Of a stretch of 64,000 bases of DNA, positions 51,963 to 64,000 are shown piece by piece. How positions within the stretch are numbered: position 1 is the stretch's first letter; the number at the start of each line of letters is the position of its first letter. The stretch spans positions 22,531,464 through 22,595,463 of the forward strand of contig JAKZAP010000007.1 in the NCBI GenBank assembly GCA_023053575.1, in the 5' to 3' direction. The position numbers and the translations under genes were made by a program. The notes beneath the pieces are model-generated. The model saw only the letters and a program-made list of their open reading frames with translations. It was not told the origin of the DNA and ran no database searches. The stretch is from Branchinecta lynchi. Taxonomy: Eukaryota; Arthropoda; Branchiopoda; Anostraca; Branchinectidae.

Positions 51963-53960
51963 GTGTTCGCAAGCGCTCAGAAGTGGAGTGTGAAAGTAAA
52001 ATATTTATCACATCTTATAAACAAACAGCGTTAGGGCCAAGACAATTCACATCCCCAATAACCAAAAAAGTATTGAAATAATATTCTGAAACTTCCCAGT
52101 GTAAGAGCTTTCGATGTAAACAGAACGCATTTAGGAATCCAAAGAAGATCTTCAAATCTTGCAAGAACGGTTTCAGTTTCCATACTGGATGTCTTACTAG
52201 GCAGTCCGACCTTTTAAACTTCTTTTCCATTAGCAATGTAATCACAAGTGCAATAAACCAAATCGTAGCAGCCTAATACCCCCTTTGTCGCAATTTCATT
52301 AAGAACGGCATATCATCGATCATATGACAAAACTGTCCAGTTTCAAACTTAACATTAAGGAATGAGGTACGTCGCGTGGTCTTATTTCTTGATGTTACAC
52401 CAAAATCCACATCTATACATAGATATCCACAAGCATGCAAGAGTTGAACTCAAGACATGTCATAGACGAACGTAACTCGTGGAAAATCTGGGCCCAGTTA
52501 CCCATGAACGGGACGGTGAGGGGGGTCGGGACCCGTCAAATTGTATATCTAGACCCATACATCCTAGACTATATCAGCTTAGAGATTGACTCTAGTCGCT
52601 GGTCAAAAACTTTACTCATGGGAAAATTGGGCCACTTGCGCATGAACGGGGAGGGTGGGGGTGGCTCAACTCCATGTATATCCTCAAACCCTATGATCCA
52701 AAAGCACAAAGGAATTTCATTGCCTTAAAAACTGGGCAATCTGGTTCCAATTGCCCCTGAACACAGAGGGGGGGGGGGGGAAGGAATAAGACCAAAGGTT
52801 TCGTCGGGATCCCAAAAAACCTAATATTTGATCCAGACAATTGGGTCTTGTCTTCGCCAGATCCAGTCTTCCCCAGGCTAATCATCAGTGAAAGTTCAGA
52901 TTTACCTCTATAAGCCATATCTATTTTGACGAAACCGACCGAAACTTCCTGCTTTAATTCTGCCAAATTTCCGGTTTTGGCCGGATTCCGAGCGAACTAA
53001 ATGTCAGCGTATATCCTTATCTCTATAAAGAACATAATCAACTTCAAATAAATCTTTAACTTATGAAATAAATTCCGGTTACAACCGGATTCCGGACGAA
53101 TTATATGTCCGGGTAAAAAATGATGGTCATATACAGACTCAGCGTCTCTTCTTACCCCTAAACCTGTCACCTAATCAACTTGCTTTTCAGATAAGTGTTC
53201 AGCGTGTTTTCTTACCCCTAAATAGAACATTTAACCAACTTCAAATGAAACTTTTACTTTCAACGAACTTTCCACTTTTTGCCAGATTCCGGGCGAAATA
53301 CTGGCGAGAAAATGGTTTTCACCATCGTGTTTAGCATGTCTTATTACCATATACTCGGCATTAGCTGTTTCAAAATATTTTGTTTGCCCCTTAATTTGAA
53401 CCCCCTCTCTCACCCCTAAATGTAGAGCTACAAAGTCCATCTAGGAACTTGACCTTACCCTTGACCCAAAGAACCCTTACACCAAGTTTCATTCAAATAT
53501 CTCATTCCCTTCGAGAGTTATCGTGCTCACAGACAGACGGACAAACGGACAACTTTTGCGATGTCATAGGTATCCCTCCACTTACGTTTTGGGACCCCAA
53601 AAAGAGATCCCAATGCTCACAAAGCTACCAAGTTTCAACTTTATACCTGTTGATTCCTGTCACAGGTAAAGAACTTTACTCCTGGGCAATCTGGGCCCAG
53701 TTGCCCATGAACGGGGTGGGTGGGGGAGCAACTTTAAAAGCAATTTCCCAGCCCTAGGATCTACATGTACAAGGAATTTCATCGTCCTATGTCCAGGTCC
53801 AAGTTATGCACATTTTTCACTGGTGAAAACCGGTTGGGCACAACTAGACTCGAATAACCACAAGTGTACCAAGTTTCAACTTGATACTTGCACTGGTTCA
53901 CGAGTTATGGGCTCCACAAAATACGGTGAAAACCGGAAACTGAAAGCTGCTACAGCACTC
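51963..53960. repeat. Family-3 interspersed repeat, copy split by a family-1 element
   Basis: Collinear with 19659-20830: GCAAGCGCTCAGAAGTGG, ACAAAACTGTCCAGTTTC, ATATCCACAAG, the TGGGCCCAGTTACCCATGAACG block and the final TACCAAGTTTCAACTTGATAC block. The collinearity is broken only by 52788-53602. Confidence 0.75.
52788..53602 (-). mobile_element. Family-1 element inserted in family 3
   Basis: It runs from AAGACCAAAGGTTTCGTCGG to ACGTTTTGGGACCCCAAAA. Comparison with the uninterrupted copy near 20430-20480 shows that exactly this segment is extra, so the two motifs are the true element ends. The core is shortened and one unit partly deleted. Confidence 0.78.
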
Positions 53961-56190
53961 ACAATAAGGAACATACCACTAATAATGAAACTAAGTCTTT
54001 CCTATTCTTCAAAATGATTTCCGTACGTACTAGCACGTACAATTTCGATATCCATTCTCTAATTCACTGATAATGAAACCTCCCTAAATTCGGGCGTGGC
54101 TTATCACGACAGATGGCTTCACACGAATTTCATATATTCAGACTACCAAACCCTCTGTAACGAGAATAGAAAAAACTTCCGTGCCCTTCGTGCTCTGATA
54201 AAAACATCCGCTCCCACACTGAATTCTTCTGCTTGGCACTTGACACTTTTACTAACAACAAGTCCAGTCTTTGTGTGACAAGAAGTTCGCAGGTTTCGGA
54301 GCTTTCTCACAAGCATCACTTTCGCAGTTTGACGTAAGATGTGGATACCAATGCGAGGGACCAGCTGAAAAAGACAAACTGTTAGTCGGGAAGATACTTC
54401 TTTTTCTCAAGGAAGTTTCCACGGCTACTTGTTTGGTTCCATACGGCCTACTGAGCCCTACTATCAGCGGTATATTAACTAAACGCTTTCTGCGAACGCT
54501 TGCTTTACACTAAGATCCCTCACAAGCGCGACCATCTGGTAATTTGTGATTTTATTGCCTTATCTAAAACCTTCCCGCAGTATAAAAGTTCCGTCTCAAT
54601 TCCCCAGCTGTTTCCTTCAGGAAAGAAGTGCTTGAACTTATTAACCTTGAATGTTTGTCGAACAAACAAGTTTCTAAAAGCGCCAGACATGTTTGTAAAA
54701 TCCAGCGAGAGCAAGAAAACCGTGTAGCGAAGAGTTAATAAAGTAGTTTTAGTCTGTCTTAGTTATACGTCAATGACGGCGAGGCTGTTAGGAAATATAA
54801 CATAACTAGTGACAGTGAGAAAATGGTGGAAAATACATTTATGAATTCCCCGAGGATACAGTAGATCTAATCAGATTTTATATACAGACTATCTCTTTCA
54901 TGGATGTCAAGCCATGAATAGATAAAAGAATATCTGGCTGTAGACTAAACACACGGATACGCATCCTTCTGTTAAGTACTTTGTTCGACACACAGAATAT
55001 TTCTGATGACCCTCTTAATGAGGGCTCGTAACAAGAATGTAATCGGCGAAACAAGGTAACACTTGAAAGGGTCTTAACAGAAATGAATTCGGTTTAGAAA
55101 GCCAGGTAACAAATGCAGGACGAAATTAAAATCTTGGCAAAGTCAACATCGGGGATTTGCGCAAGGCCTTAAGGGACGAGGACTCTGGTTCCCAAGTAAA
55201 TCCAGTGGGCCCCGACCAGTCAAACTTGAACGGCATCAGAAAATACATTACTGATACCCCCTCCAATTCTATTTAGCGACGTCGGATCCGACTAGTCTTA
55301 AACAGGCCTAGGGGATATGATCCTTGTTAGCATCGAAGTTTCATGCAGCTCCTTCCACCCGTCACCCTGTGCATTTCCAAAGTTTTGAGGCACTCTTCCC
55401 TCCCCCACTGCAGTAGCTAAATGCAACACGAATAATTAATAGGCAGGTTGGGGGAATCTCTGACACCATTAAATCCTTATATATAGCAAACCCCCTATAA
55501 CTACAAGCGTCATTCAGGGCAGACACCGAAAGATCTTACAGGCTGGAACTTACCTGTGAAATTGACAAGAGACATTCCTGCATAACTTGACAGAGCACAC
55601 CCTTTTTGTTGCAGTTTTGTCGACGATGGAAACCATTTCCGGTCGTGAACTTTCGGCGATGCTGGAAAGGATACCATGGTGAGGGGAATTCTTTATTAAA
55701 TTTCCTGCAACTCTGTTTTCCATGAAACAAAACCTCCATTCTCGAGGAGTATTGATTAATATAGGACCTACAGACCCTGGTTGTTTAGACGAATGTTTGG
55801 TAAGTGTAAACATAACTGCACAGACCAGACACTGGGCTAAGACGGGAGAGTCACGATACTCCAGCATACGGTCATGACACCCACAAGAGAGACTAATGCT
55901 TGAAAGAGTAAACAATCTAAAGAAAGCAGTCTACCCAGAAGAGAACTCTTATTCTTAGTCGCGTTTCTTGTCGCCTATCTTCCAAGGCCTTGGTTCATTT
56001 TCCCATTCTTGCACCAGACTCCTTTCTGGCAAAAAGAGTCAAATTAACAGAAAAGATGGAGGAGAGAATCTTTTGATCTCTTTGGCAAAAAACGGGACTA
56101 TCAATTAAATGATACCAAAACTGTATATTTTCTAATTTCAACCCCAATAGCCTACAAGGTTTGGAGATTTCAAGATATAATTGCGGGGGG
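53961..56190. other. Stretch without recognisable gene
   Basis: The longest frame (55550-55915 minus, 121 codons) and frames at 54271-54727 have no motif I recognise and no splice context I can support. 55200-55490 is faintly family-2-like. Confidence 0.35.
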
Positions 56191-56199
56191 AGTGACAAG

Positions 56200-56392
56200 G
56201 CATTTACCGACCGGCTGATAATTTTTACCGACTGTTTTTTCAGAAAGAAATACTGTTTTCAAGAAAAAAACGACAGTTTTGTAAAAAAAAATAGACTGAT
56301 TTTCAGAAAAACCGACTGTTTGCACAACCAGCTTTTACCGACTGGCCGACAATATTGGGGGGGGGGCACCAACCCCCAATCGTGACGCCAAT
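56200..56392. mobile_element. hAT MITE debris (AAACAGTCGG family)
   Basis: CATTTACCGACCGGCTG, GAAAAACCGACTGTTT and TACCGACTGGCCGACAATATTGG match the MITE at 16654-16965. The right end CGTGACGCCAATG is mutated and no duplication is seen. Confidence 0.6.
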
Positions 56393-57774
56393 GAATAGCC
56401 TACAAGTGGCTCATGGTATCTGGCTTTTTATAAAAGGCAAATATAGAACAAGAGTCTCGGAGCCATTATGTTCCAAGAAAACCGCAAATTGTTACTCAAA
56501 ATAGACTAATGAACACTGATGATCAAACAGCTTGAACCTAGCATTCACAACACAGTACAGTACAGTACAAATTCTAGCAAAGTGGGTGACTTTGCGAGCA
56601 CTTCGCTACTTTTGACAATACTTTCTGGCTTAATGCATCATTAAATCGAAGTGTTGTGAGAAATCTATACGCAAAAGCCTTTTAAGAGCAATTATATTAG
56701 TATTATTAGCTATGTTTTTTTTTGGGAGCATAGCCTAACTCACGCTGGATAATCCTGAGTGGCAAGTGCAAACATAAGTGTGGTGTTGTTAGGTTTCGAA
56801 TGTAACATACAAAATTTTCCTGGTTTCCTGGTTTAAAAATTCATGAATGCCATTTGTATGTAGGTTGTATTGGCGTTTTAAGTACGAGGGGTCCTTTGAG
56901 GTTTTTTTTTATCACTGCTAGGGCCTCTTCCTTCCACCAACTTTATCTCTCGCATGACACATGAGGATATGTCGAATGCTAGATAAGTATATACATATAC
57001 AGGGAGCATTTTCCATACACATCCTTCAAATAGGCATAGTAAGGTGTTACCGTATACAGCGTCTCTAGATTCGTCTGTTCTGAAAAGCAAAGCGGGTTCT
57101 CTGTTGTACCTTTATAACTTCCCACTCATTTGCCAAAGTCACTTTCCACTCGCAAAGTGGATTTGCTTTCAAAGTGCTGGCGGAACTAGCAGAACTAGAG
57201 AACAGCTCTGGAGAGCGAACCGAGTTTTAGCGGAAGTTGCAAAAACAGACTTCACTTAAGCTCGCAGAGCTTTCCAGACTGCCAGAATTACCCTTAAGGA
57301 GAACAGACCGTGTTTCTACTTTGTTGTATGCAGAGTCAATCAGATTGCTTGGTCGGGCTCCCCCCCCAAAAGTTCACTTTATTTGGATGATGAAGTTACA
57401 ACTTTACGCCGAAAGAACTTATTGTTAGGTTGCTTAGTGAAAGACAGTAAGAACGACTGCTTATTGTTCTTTTAGAGAACTGCTGCCATTACCTTAATTT
57501 GGTACTTTTTTAGAATGAAATGGTTGTCAAATTGTATCAGTTTGGCAATACTGAATGTTTGCTTTTTACTTTGGTAGCGTTCCAGTGAGTTATTACAAGC
57601 TATGATGATAAGAGGAGGGACAAGCCTCCTCCTACTGTGATAACACTCTCTGCTATCTGGAACAAGAATAATAACAACACAGAGATATGTCATCATCCCT
57701 CTTACAGGAGTTCCTGCAGAAACAATAGTTCATCTAGCATTAGGACTCCTCGGAAGCTGTTTTGAAACTCGTCA
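56393..57774. other. Spacer without recognisable gene
   Basis: No motif-bearing ORF or repeat recognised. Confidence 0.35.
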
Positions 57775-59695
57775 CCTTATGTAAAACGAATAGTAGCAGC
57801 AGCCTATTCAAGGCTATACTAGAAATTTCCAATATTAAATTCCTTCGTGTCCAGGAATCCTGGTTGAGTTCAGCTATTTTTTCTTTTGGTTATCTACCGC
57901 TGTTTTCCGTTTTGATTTGCTAATCATCACCTGTTTGAGGATAGTCAAATTGTCTCTGTAGGGCAACTGATTAGCCAAGTGACAATCGTAAGAATGCGTA
58001 CAATTTTTAGAAATCTACGTATTTGTCCTCAAACTAACAATAAGCATTCTTAATAGAACTGTGTTCTTTTGAAGAAAAGTTCACAGGTTCGAACAAAGTA
58101 GAACTTTGATGCTACCTGTCTGGTGCTGCCCTAGTGAGGCTAATTTCCTTGGCCCGCTGATGGAACCAAACAAGCCATCTGATTAGTTCTGCATAATAAG
58201 CGAGAATAGAATTTGGGTCTGTTCTCCTTATTACGGCATACCACAAAGAAAAGAGGAATCTTTAATACTACTGTAATACATCTTGTGGGTCATGATTCGC
58301 TTTGCAACACCTATTTGAACTATGCTATAATGGAACCCAATAAATTATTAGTCATTTGAGTGAAGCTCAGAAATCAACCATTAACGATTCATCCATACCA
58401 TAGTGAGGTAGGTCAGAGCGAAGGTAGAAGCAGCTATTCAGAATCTGGCATAGGCTATGCTAAATATTAGTTGCGCTTTTTGTCTCTGTTCTGTTGGCTG
58501 TTTTCACTCCGTTTCATATTTTTCCCATTTTCGTCAAAACACTGAACACGCCAGTCAACCACAAACCCCTGATTTTTGGATACCCTATGCCAAACGCCGG
58601 ATATGTCTAGCGTTTGGTATACCCTATGCCTAACGCTGGATACACTATGCCAGGTGCTGGGTACTGTAACCCACTAAAATATTGATGATTTGAGTGAAGC
58701 TAAAAAATCAACCAATCAGAACTTCTTTCTATTGAGGTAGGTCAGGGTTAGGTTACCAACAGGTATCCAGCGTTTGGCATAGGGTATCCAGCGTTAGGCA
58801 TAGGCTATGCTAAATGCTAGATATACCCAGCGTTTGGCATAGGGTATCCAAAAATCAGGGATTTGTGGTAGACTGGAACACGCTGTTTTTCATTTTCCAG
58901 TTTTTTTACGCTATTCTGTGTTCTCTGTTCCACTGTCTGTTTTGCAAAACACAGAACTTGCTCTCCTAGGATGTTTTATCACTGTTCAGATAGAAAATTG
59001 TAGAGAGATTCACAGACAGAAAAAAAAGAATTGCAGAAGTTCTGAGGATAGAGCTGGATCCTAAAGTATGATCGTTTTGGAATATAATTTGAAATTTAAC
59101 AGATTTTCCGCTTAAGACATGCTCAGGATCCTAAATTTGCATTTCGTCAGGACAGCGACAAAACACGAAACACAGAACGGAACAGCATTCGCCGGAACAG
59201 AATTCTCCGGAACAGCATTCGCACTCAAATTTATATAACCTCGAACTTGGCCCGAAAATCTTACAGGGCAACCTGTGCAGTTCAAAACAGGTCCTAGGTC
59301 ATGCAGGTTTTCTTTCTTGACAGTTTTGACTTTGTTAGGATTGCAACGAAATTTCTTTCCAACATTTTCAGGCCAGGTTCGAGGCTGGATACCCCTCCTG
59401 TCGACTATGGTATCCAAAGATCTGACTTTTGTGCTGGACTGACCTGGCTGTTGTCTATCAGCCCACCAAGTAAACTGGAACCAGGCAATCTTGAAATTAG
59501 GGTTTAAATAAGAAGTAATAAATATAAATAAACCAAAATAAATAATCAGCTGTGATTCTTCTTCCTCCTTTCTATTATTTAACAGAAGAAAAACAGCGAA
59601 CGGGAATACCGGGATGCCAATCGTACTAATACGTAGAACCCTCGGAGTCGTACGTATTCTAACGATTGAAATGTGGCTAATAAGTTGCGAAGAGG
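57775..59695 (-). repeat. Inverted segmental duplication, arm 2
   Basis: Reverse-complement counterpart of 37485-39200. 59465-59695 matches 37485-37740 closely, 58090-58235 matches 38400-38520, and 57785-57850 matches 39110-39190. A degraded family-F MITE (about 58262-58475) and an independent one (58552-58875) lie inside. Confidence 0.7.
58552..58875. mobile_element. Palindromic hAT-type MITE family F, copy 2
   Basis: A 324-bp element, closely similar to the copy at 38040, with an exact 8-bp duplication GAACACGC (58544-58551, 58876-58883). The duplication differs from that of copy 1, so the two insertions were independent. Confidence 0.92.
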
Positions 59696-59999
59696 CGAAA
59701 TGGACAAATCCGTAGCCGTACCAGAGCCGTACCAGAACTCAGACTCTGAGAGTCGCCCTTAAGCTTTACTAACAACACATTTCTTTCAAAACAACAATAG
59801 TGGTATGATCAGAAATGTTTACACTTCTTATGTAATTATTTCTTATTAGAAGTAGGGGCTGTGAAGTAATCCCGCGAGACCGAAATGTTTAAAAATGGGG
59901 ATTTACAGTTATTTAGTTGATCAGCTCAGTGTCTGCGTTTGATGTGAGTCCCGTGTCCTTGACTCGTTCTTGTCTTCTTGTTACTGCCTTGTCCTGGCC

Positions 60000-60290
60000 T
60001 TGTCATGGTATAAAGCAGTATAAAACTCTGATAAAACTACTTAGCCTTTTCAGTGAATGACCCAACTTACAAGTATCACAAATAAAACAGGGTCGAAACT
60101 TGCTCCGAGATCCTGCAGAGATCATGTCATCATTGACAGCATCCTGTCTGACACAGTCTGACAGGGCACTGCCAATTGTCAGCCGACAGGACAAATAAAA
60201 TGGCATTAAGCCGACAAGGCTGTTAAATAAAATGGCATTGGGCTGACATGACTAAGATAGGACCGAGACAAGGATAAATGGAATACAGGT
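60000..60290. repeat. Family-E repeat, inverted relative to 22137-22450
   Basis: AGAGATCATGTCATC, GACAGGACAAATAAAATGGC, GACAAGGCTGTTAAATAAAA and ACCGAGACAAGGATAAA are complements of blocks in the other copy. Confidence 0.6.
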
Positions 60291-60371
60291 TAAGTTAGAG
60301 AGCTCATAGAACCTCAGGGTTGCCACATAAATATTCCTTCAGCCCAAGCTGACTGCGAATTATATTTGACG

Positions 60372-60690
60372 GAGCAAAACAGATAAGTCAGCTATATTTT
60401 ATTAGAGCTATATTTCGGTCCTTCTTGGCAAGGGTCCTCTTCAGGCTCAAGCTGGAAAATGAACTCTGGAAAAACAATTAAAGATCCTTCCTTAAATATC
60501 TAATTTTGTGAACTTCTGATCGAAAATTGGTTGGAGGTAAAGCTGGTGTTCTGATTTCATTCTGGAAACGGCTGCTGTTTTGCTGTTCGAACAGGTCGTC
60601 GAAAAGAAGGGCAGAAAAGGGCCAAGAAGGGCTGAAATATAGCTCTAATAATATGTAGCTGACTTATTGTTTTGCTCTGCCAAATATGTT
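60372..60690. mobile_element. Palindromic element, family G copy 1
   Basis: GGAGCAAAACAGATAAGTCAGC and TATTAGAGCTATATTTC at the left are the inverses of GAAATATAGCTCTAATAATA and GCTGACTTATTGTTTTGCTC at the right. The interior is unique. Terminal-inverted-repeat MITE, superfamily not assigned. Confidence 0.65.
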
Positions 60691-60699
60691 GCCACATGT

Positions 60700-61508
60700 T
60701 GCAGGGTAGTGTTGATTGTCACTTTTTTTTTTTTGTTTCACTATTGTCCTAGCCTACAGGAGGGGTACCTGAGACCGTTGTTACAGTAGCCTACCTCAAT
60801 TTTTGCTGCGAAAATGTTAAAATGAAATGTACATGCTGTCCTGACAGTCAAGAGGCAAAATATAACTTTTTTAAAGTCATGTCTCCAAAAACATTAAAAT
60901 TCTGCCTTTTCTTTTTTTTGAAGCTGCTTTGAAAAAGATTTTCTGGCCATTGAGTTTGCTAACTCTACCTTTTTCATCATTTTTAAGTCAATCATAGCAA
61001 GGTTAGAATGAAGGGATCTTGTTTAAAAAGAAAAATATGTTTAACTATAAATACTGAAGCAATATTTATTTATCTAATATGTAAACCATTCAGTTAGCTT
61101 CAATCTAGTATGTTTGTCATATTTGTTGGTTCCTTTTTAAGCCAGATAGATTATTCTGAAGGAAAGACTTCTCTGAAAATTTGAATTCATGTCTAAGGTT
61201 AGATACTACCCCTCCTGTACGTAGGATATATTAATCACTATCTATGAAATTGGTTAGATTTGTTGTACAATACATGACAACAATTCTAGAAATTAAAAAT
61301 AAATGCGGAATTCAGCTCAATGCAAGTAATTTTAAGACATTCCACTCTGTCTGTAGGCTACTACACAAAGAGTTGGTTTTTATTGCAGTGAGAGAGAAGA
61401 AAAGTGCTATCCCATTGGCAAGAGTGTCCAAAAGATTTTAACTGAAACTATTGAAGGTCCACAATACAGTGTGTAAAGATTTCTAACTTTACTTTGCCAG
61501 CTTACGCA
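60700..61508. other. Spacer without recognisable gene
   Basis: AT-rich. A 65-codon frame at 61244-61441 has no motif. Confidence 0.35.
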
Positions 61509-61958
61509 GTTTACCACAAACCCCTGATTTTTGGATACCTCACTCAATAAAATATTGAAAATACTAAATACACAGTAAAATATATAGAGAATCTCACGGA
61601 GTAAAATATTGGTGATTTGAGTGAAGCTTAGAAATCAGAAATTGAGCTTTTGGCATGGAGTATCTAGCATTAGGCATAGGGTATTCAAGACGCTAGATAT
61701 ACCCATTGTTGTCATAGGGCATGTAAAGCCTGTTTAAAATAACCAGACAGGTTTTAAGGTAAGAATGGGATATAAAGTGGTATAGCAAGTGATGTTTATA
61801 TCAATTGTTTTTATACAGTTTTCATCAATTGTGTTTTAGGTGTGAATTGGGGGATTGAGACAAAGGGCCATTTGTGGCCTGAGTCTCAGCTAGATTGTCT
61901 GGCTTACCCCACAGAATAAATAAATAGGGTATCCAAATCGGGGGTTTGTGATTGACTG
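61509..61958. mobile_element. Family-F MITE, diverged copy 3
   Basis: It starts CAGTTTACCACAAACCCCTG and ends GGGTTTGTGATTGACTG, with eroded interior blocks. The flanks AGCTTACG and AGCTTATT agree in six of eight bases, compatible with an old 8-bp duplication. Confidence 0.65.
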
Positions 61959-61979
61959 AGCTTATTTCGACGTTATACA

Positions 61980-62260
61980 GTAGTTGGTTGAATAAGTACT
62001 CCTTGAGCCCAAGCTGACTGAGAAACATATATTTAAATTTCAAACAGTGGCTAAAATGGACACATCAATTTCAATGCTTTCACAACAGTTTTAGTCCCCA
62101 ATCTTGTCCCTAAAGCTCAACAGCCTGATCAGGACCCATGCCAAGAAGAGCCAAATATTGTTGCCAAAGGATTGTAGCTGACATATCTATTGTTTGAATA
62201 TGTGCATATGTTTGGGTTGGTGGAGATGTGTAGACGCTCCCCAGTAGGCATATACAAGGA
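61980..62260. repeat. Family-G-like repeat, diverged
   Basis: GAGCCCAAGCTGACTGAGAA, TTGCCAAAGGATTGTAGCTG and TGTTTGAATATGTG are shared in diverged form with 60340-60690 and 62985-63200. Confidence 0.45.
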
Positions 62261-62998
62261 GTTATTTTCTTCAATGACTGCCCACTCTCAATTTTAATGC
62301 AGAAGAGTTGCTGGTGCTGTGGCGTCAGGCCGGTGGTGGCCCAGCCTAGACCAGCTGGCACCAGTTCCCATGTGTTAGCACCTTAAATGATCACGTATAG
62401 AAGATGAGAGATGAATTTCCTAATCCCTTAAAGAACCTGAACCTGAACCTAATTTAGGGCTGACATTGGTGTCAGCAGTTCAGCACCACTGATTTTGGCT
62501 GGTGCCAGCTGGTGCTGGAACAGGTTTACAGCAGGTGTGGGGGAGTAGGCAACCCCTCAGTCACTAGTATCAACCTGAAACATATGAATCCTAAGTTTTC
62601 CCGAGGACAGTTATCTCTGGTTACAAATCCCTTCCAGCGGAGCATAGTAGCCAATATCAAGAAACCATGCCCATACTATGGAGTATACCCAAACTCAAAG
62701 CATAGTTAGAGATAGACCCAAAAGTTAGAGATTTGTTTATAACTTATCCCGACCTATGAAAATGGCGAGATTTTATGGATGAATGGATACTGAATGAATT
62801 CTGGGCACCGCAGCCCAGTATTTGAGAGAAAACAACTATTCAGAATTATTTTTATGGGCTTAGGGGTACAAAATTTGGCATAGGGAATGGGCATTTGACA
62901 AGGGCTATTCCGAACTGTTTGTATACACAAATTTGCCGTAGCCTGTCCAAAAATTAGGATTTGAGCCCAAAAGCCAGAAGTTTTTTGGATTGGATTGG
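62261..62998. other. Spacer without recognisable gene
   Basis: No motif-bearing ORF or clear repeat. Confidence 0.35.
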
Positions 62999-63129
62999 AC
63001 GTCAGCTACGATGCTTTGGCAGCGATAGGTTTGTTCCTTCTCCAACGTTGTCCTTGAAGTTCGACACCCTAACAAGGACCCTTTCCAATAAGGGTCGAAA
63101 TATCGCTGCCAAAGCATCGTAGTTGACGT
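62999..63129. mobile_element. 131-bp palindromic element, family G
   Basis: ACGTCAGCTACGATGCTTTG with GCAGCGATA at the left is the near-perfect inverse of TATCGCTGC with CAAAGCATCGTAGTTGACGT at the right (about 29-bp arms). Confidence 0.75.
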
Positions 63130-64000
63130 ATCTGTTTTATGCATTGTTTGAATATATGTATCCGGTCAGCTTGAGCTCAAGGAGTATTTAACTGTACAAC
63201 CAATAAATTTAAAATCAACTAAATTAAAAAAATTATCTCTATGTTCCATAGCTATCTTAAGGAACCTTCCTAATCCCAATATTTCTCCAAAAACTTTTGT
63301 TCCATGATTTGAGCCACCTAATCCTCCTCATAACTCCATCCTATAAAGATTCACTCTTTAAAGCACATATCGCACTATTTACTGTATATGTTCCAATATT
63401 CAAGGTTATCGAGCCTGGATACCGAAAAGCTAGGCTCTGATTTTTTTTTAAATATCGAAGGCCTTGCCTGTTTTAACCCTTGTCCCTGTCCCACCGACTT
63501 CTAGCAGATCTCGTCGAAATTCAGAAAACCGGTTTTATGCATCAGTAGCATGATACGCGAACACTCGTCCGGAGTCTAGTGCGCATGGAAACTGCTGGGT
63601 CGCAAGGAGTTGTTAGCGGGTCCAGAATGTAACATGTGAAATTTGGATCTCCGGGTTTAAGAACTAATGATGTTACGGAAGTAAGTTGGATTGGCATTAT
63701 ACGTACGACATTTCCTTTAAATCACACAATTCCTTGCCCTCGAACCTCAGTTGTACGACTTTCGCCTCTTCCACACATTAGACAATAGTAAAGACCACCT
63801 CGCTCTCTGAATCTCGCCAAATAATTTCTTCTCTGATCGAATGGCAAACTAGCCGCCCTCATAGAAACTGCCCCCTTCCCCAAATTTGCTTCGAAATAAA
63901 GTTTTATGATATAAAGTTAAGAAAGTTAGTGAGCATCCTGCTCTTTTCGTTCAATAAACAAATACACAAGTAACGATAATTATCACGAGAGTATTTGGAA
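63130..64000. other. Right-end spacer without recognisable gene
   Basis: No ORF with a motif and no repeat of the families above. Confidence 0.35.

Noticed and set aside
55550..55915. 121-codon minus-strand ORF as a host gene
   Set aside because: No motif, no recognised homologue, no supported splice sites. Length alone is not evidence in a 64-kb window.

Overview
The window is nuclear DNA of an animal, most likely an invertebrate. It is AT-rich, very repeat-dense and almost free of ordinary genes. The evidence is a Maverick/Polinton DNA transposon with animal-type capsid genes, LINE reverse-transcriptase remnants, hAT-type MITEs with 8-bp target duplications, and two abundant families built like the DINE/pearl (Helentron-associated) elements of arthropods and bivalves. 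I cannot name the species. No rRNA, no convincing tRNA, no CRISPR and no prokaryotic gene organisation is present.

The main object is a Maverick/Polinton at 6483-14603. Its ends are fixed to the base by a 6-bp duplication (CCTAGG at 6477-6482 and 14604-14609) and by terminal inverted repeats of 562 and 566 bp that begin with AG. Its content in order is: a small gene inside each terminal repeat; a minus-strand membrane-type gene (7585-8003); an intergenic block of 86-bp tandem repeats (8101-8413); a protein-primed family-B DNA polymerase with a SAP-like N-terminus (8486 up to the gap); a 100-N assembly gap (11220-11319); a small conserved protein; penton; a small glycine-rich capsid-accessory candidate; and the major capsid protein. 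Integrase, packaging ATPase and protease are not visible and probably lie in the gap. All recognised genes start at a TAAATG motif. The two terminal repeats differ only by four one-base homopolymer losses, and nearly all coding frameshifts also run in the single-base-loss direction. I therefore infer that much of the apparent decay is sequencing error and that the insertion is young.

The rest is layered repeats. 1-5400: Helentron-like copies, a LINE tail and two MITEs. 14.6-20 kb: a degenerate satellite interrupted by a hAT MITE, a CCACGCGAA-repeat element and other MITEs. 20-29 kb: an interspersed family (19.66-20.83 kb), a PHD/coiled-coil ORF, hAT debris and a complete family-1 element with 137-bp units. 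30-32 kb: broken LINE. 32.3-37.5 kb: three family-1 elements, one carrying two nested insertions including a hAT with an 8-bp duplication. 37.5-39.2 kb: a segment repeated in inverse orientation at 57.8-59.7 kb. 39.3-40 kb: LINE 3' end. 41.1-42.0 kb: two spliced exons resembling the C-terminus of a thiamine-pyrophosphokinase-related Nudix protein, the best host-gene evidence. 46.5-49.3 kb: a family-2 element with about nine 282-bp units. 50-54 kb: more family-1 copies and a second family-3 copy split by one of them. 58.5-63.2 kb: palindromic MITEs.
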